Shown piece by piece: positions 63,001 through 64,000 of a DNA stretch of 64,000 nt. The translations under genes and the position numbers were made by a program. Below the pieces are notes generated by a model. The model was not told the origin of the DNA, searched no databases, and was given only the letters and a program-made list of their open reading frames with translations. Position 1 is the first letter of the stretch. Every line of letters starts with the position of its first letter. The stretch spans positions 1,488,001 through 1,552,000 of the forward strand of contig JAKUDP010000006.1 in NCBI GenBank assembly GCA_022570795.1. The letters are read 5' to 3'. This stretch comes from Sphaerulina vaccinii (Eukaryota > Ascomycota > Dothideomycetes > Mycosphaerellales > Mycosphaerellaceae).

Positions 63001-64000
63001 CTACCAGATCCCCAACCAACTCTTCCCACTCACACTCTGATCCTCCAACGTCTCTCCCTTCTTCCAAGTCGCCTTCGCAGTATCGAACTTGTCAATGTTC
63101 TCCAACTTCGGCTTGCCATATCTCCAACCCACATCCATCCAGTTCGGCAAACCAACAATAGTCCTCGTGTGACTGAAAGTATCGAAGCCAACCTTGCCAT
63201 GATAAGCACCATTCCCACTCTCGCCAACGCCACCGAATGGAGCATTAGGCACAGCAGCGTGAAGACCGACATCGTTGATTGTCACACCGCCGCTAGTGGT
63301 TCGGTCCAAGATGTAGTCGATCTCGCTCTGAGCTGTCCCGAAGATGTATAGGCCAAGTGGATGCGGCATGCTAGCAATGGTGGATACAGCTTCTTCGAGT
63401 GGAGCTTTCAGAACTGGGATGAAAGGTGCAAAAAGCTCTTCAGACATGAGACTGTCCTCAGTCGTGACGTTCGTGATGATGGTTGGGTGCACGAATTTCG
63501 AAGTAGGCCTATTCTCGCCAGTGTATGTGACTTTGCCACTTGTTTTGCTTAGCAGATTTGTGACTCGTTGATAGTGGTTCTCGGAAATGATGTTTGCGAC
63601 CCAGGAGTTGTCTTCGGTCAACCACTCTTTGAGCCAGTGCTGCATTCGCTCGACGAGCTGATCGTGTATAGCTGGGTCAACGAAGACGTGGTTGACGTTC
63701 AAGCAGATTTGACCAGCATTGGTGAGCTTGAAGTTCACAATGCGCTTGGCTGCCAGGTCAATGTTGGCACTCTTCGTGACGATGGCAGGAGCTTGTCCTC
63801 CTAGTTCGAGGACAGTAGGTGTTAGGTGCTTGGCTGCTGCTGATGCGATGATTCTTCCGACTCTGCAATGTGTTAGAATTCATGATAGCCGAAGAGTTAT
63901 GTTCGATAGACTTACTTTCCACCTCCAGTATAGAAGATATGATTCCACTTCTGCTCCAGCATAAGTCCAGTCTCCTGAGCAGCTCCTGTGACCACGCGAA
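63001..64000 (-). CDS. Aldehyde dehydrogenase (class 3-like), 5' part outside window
   Basis: NAD(P)-dependent aldehyde oxidation. Two exons are visible: 63001-63862 and 63916 to the window edge, with a 53-nt GTAAGT/GCAG intron that restores FYTGGGK-VGRIIASAAAKHL. The catalytic Glu lies in TPTVLELGGQAPAIV and the catalytic Cys in NAGQICLNVNHVFV. SEELFAPFIPVL, SGGVTINDVGLHAA and PFGGVGESGNGAYHGKVGFDTFSH are the usual later motifs. The long C-terminus after the fold (PNWMDVGWRYGKPK to SWLGIW) suits membrane-associated class 3 members; fungal relatives include the carotenoid-pathway apo-carotenal dehydrogenase, though that role is not shown here. The N-terminal half is outside the window. Confidence 0.9.

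Overview
The window looks like nuclear DNA of a filamentous ascomycete. Genes lie on both strands with no operons. Most introns are short (about 50-60 nt) with GTNNGN donors, CTRAC-like branch sites and YAG acceptors. The families are typically fungal: three HET-domain genes, UstYa-like, GMC oxidoreductases, DAL5-type and DHA2-type MFS transporters, and an IDO-family dioxygenase. The mix of BTB expansion, HET genes and a small cysteine-rich secreted protein suggests a Dothideomycete, possibly a Mycosphaerellales/Capnodiales plant-associated fungus. That placement is inference, not proof. No rRNA, tRNA, CRISPR or bacterial feature was recognised.

Layout. 0-4 kb: 5' portion of an MFS sugar transporter (minus, cut by the window edge), then proteasome beta-6 (PRE7) diverging from the ribosome-assembly KH protein PNO1. 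4-9.5 kb: an accessory patch on the minus strand with an intact BTB gene, a small cysteine-containing membrane-anchored protein, an amidoligase-like gene with a 1-nt frameshift, and a second BTB gene, also frameshifted and trailed by tandem duplications. 9.7-24 kb: DNA polymerase delta small subunit, a HET gene, GH47 mannosidase, a secreted histidine-phosphatase-fold protein, IDO, a GFA-domain protein and a coiled-coil protein. 24-35 kb: an RS-rich protein, a diverged paralogue of the coiled-coil protein, a basic nuclear-type protein, a lone UstYa-like gene, and INO80 subunit B (IES2), whose frame continues for 236 codons past its TAG stop. 35-42 kb: two tandem HET genes sharing an upstream element, then the mitochondrial presequence protease CYM1. 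42-49.3 kb: taxilin, DAL5-type transporter, methyltransferase and a four-TM protein. 49.3-51.7 kb: gene-poor, with a candidate TA-flanked terminal-inverted-repeat element. 51.7-64 kb: DHA2 MFS, secreted GMC oxidoreductase, an intron-split eight-cysteine secreted protein that no long reading frame reveals, a second GMC oxidoreductase, a six-exon CCHC zinc-knuckle/F-box-like protein, and the 3' part of an aldehyde dehydrogenase.

Housekeeping genes (PRE7, PNO1, POL31, GH47, IES2, CYM1, taxilin) are interleaved with fast-evolving accessory genes (HET, BTB, GMC, effector-like). All exon models were built by hand from splice motifs and reading-frame continuity. Where exon lengths sum to a multiple of three and the family alignment runs through the junction, confidence is high. 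No database search was available, so family names rest on motif recognition.
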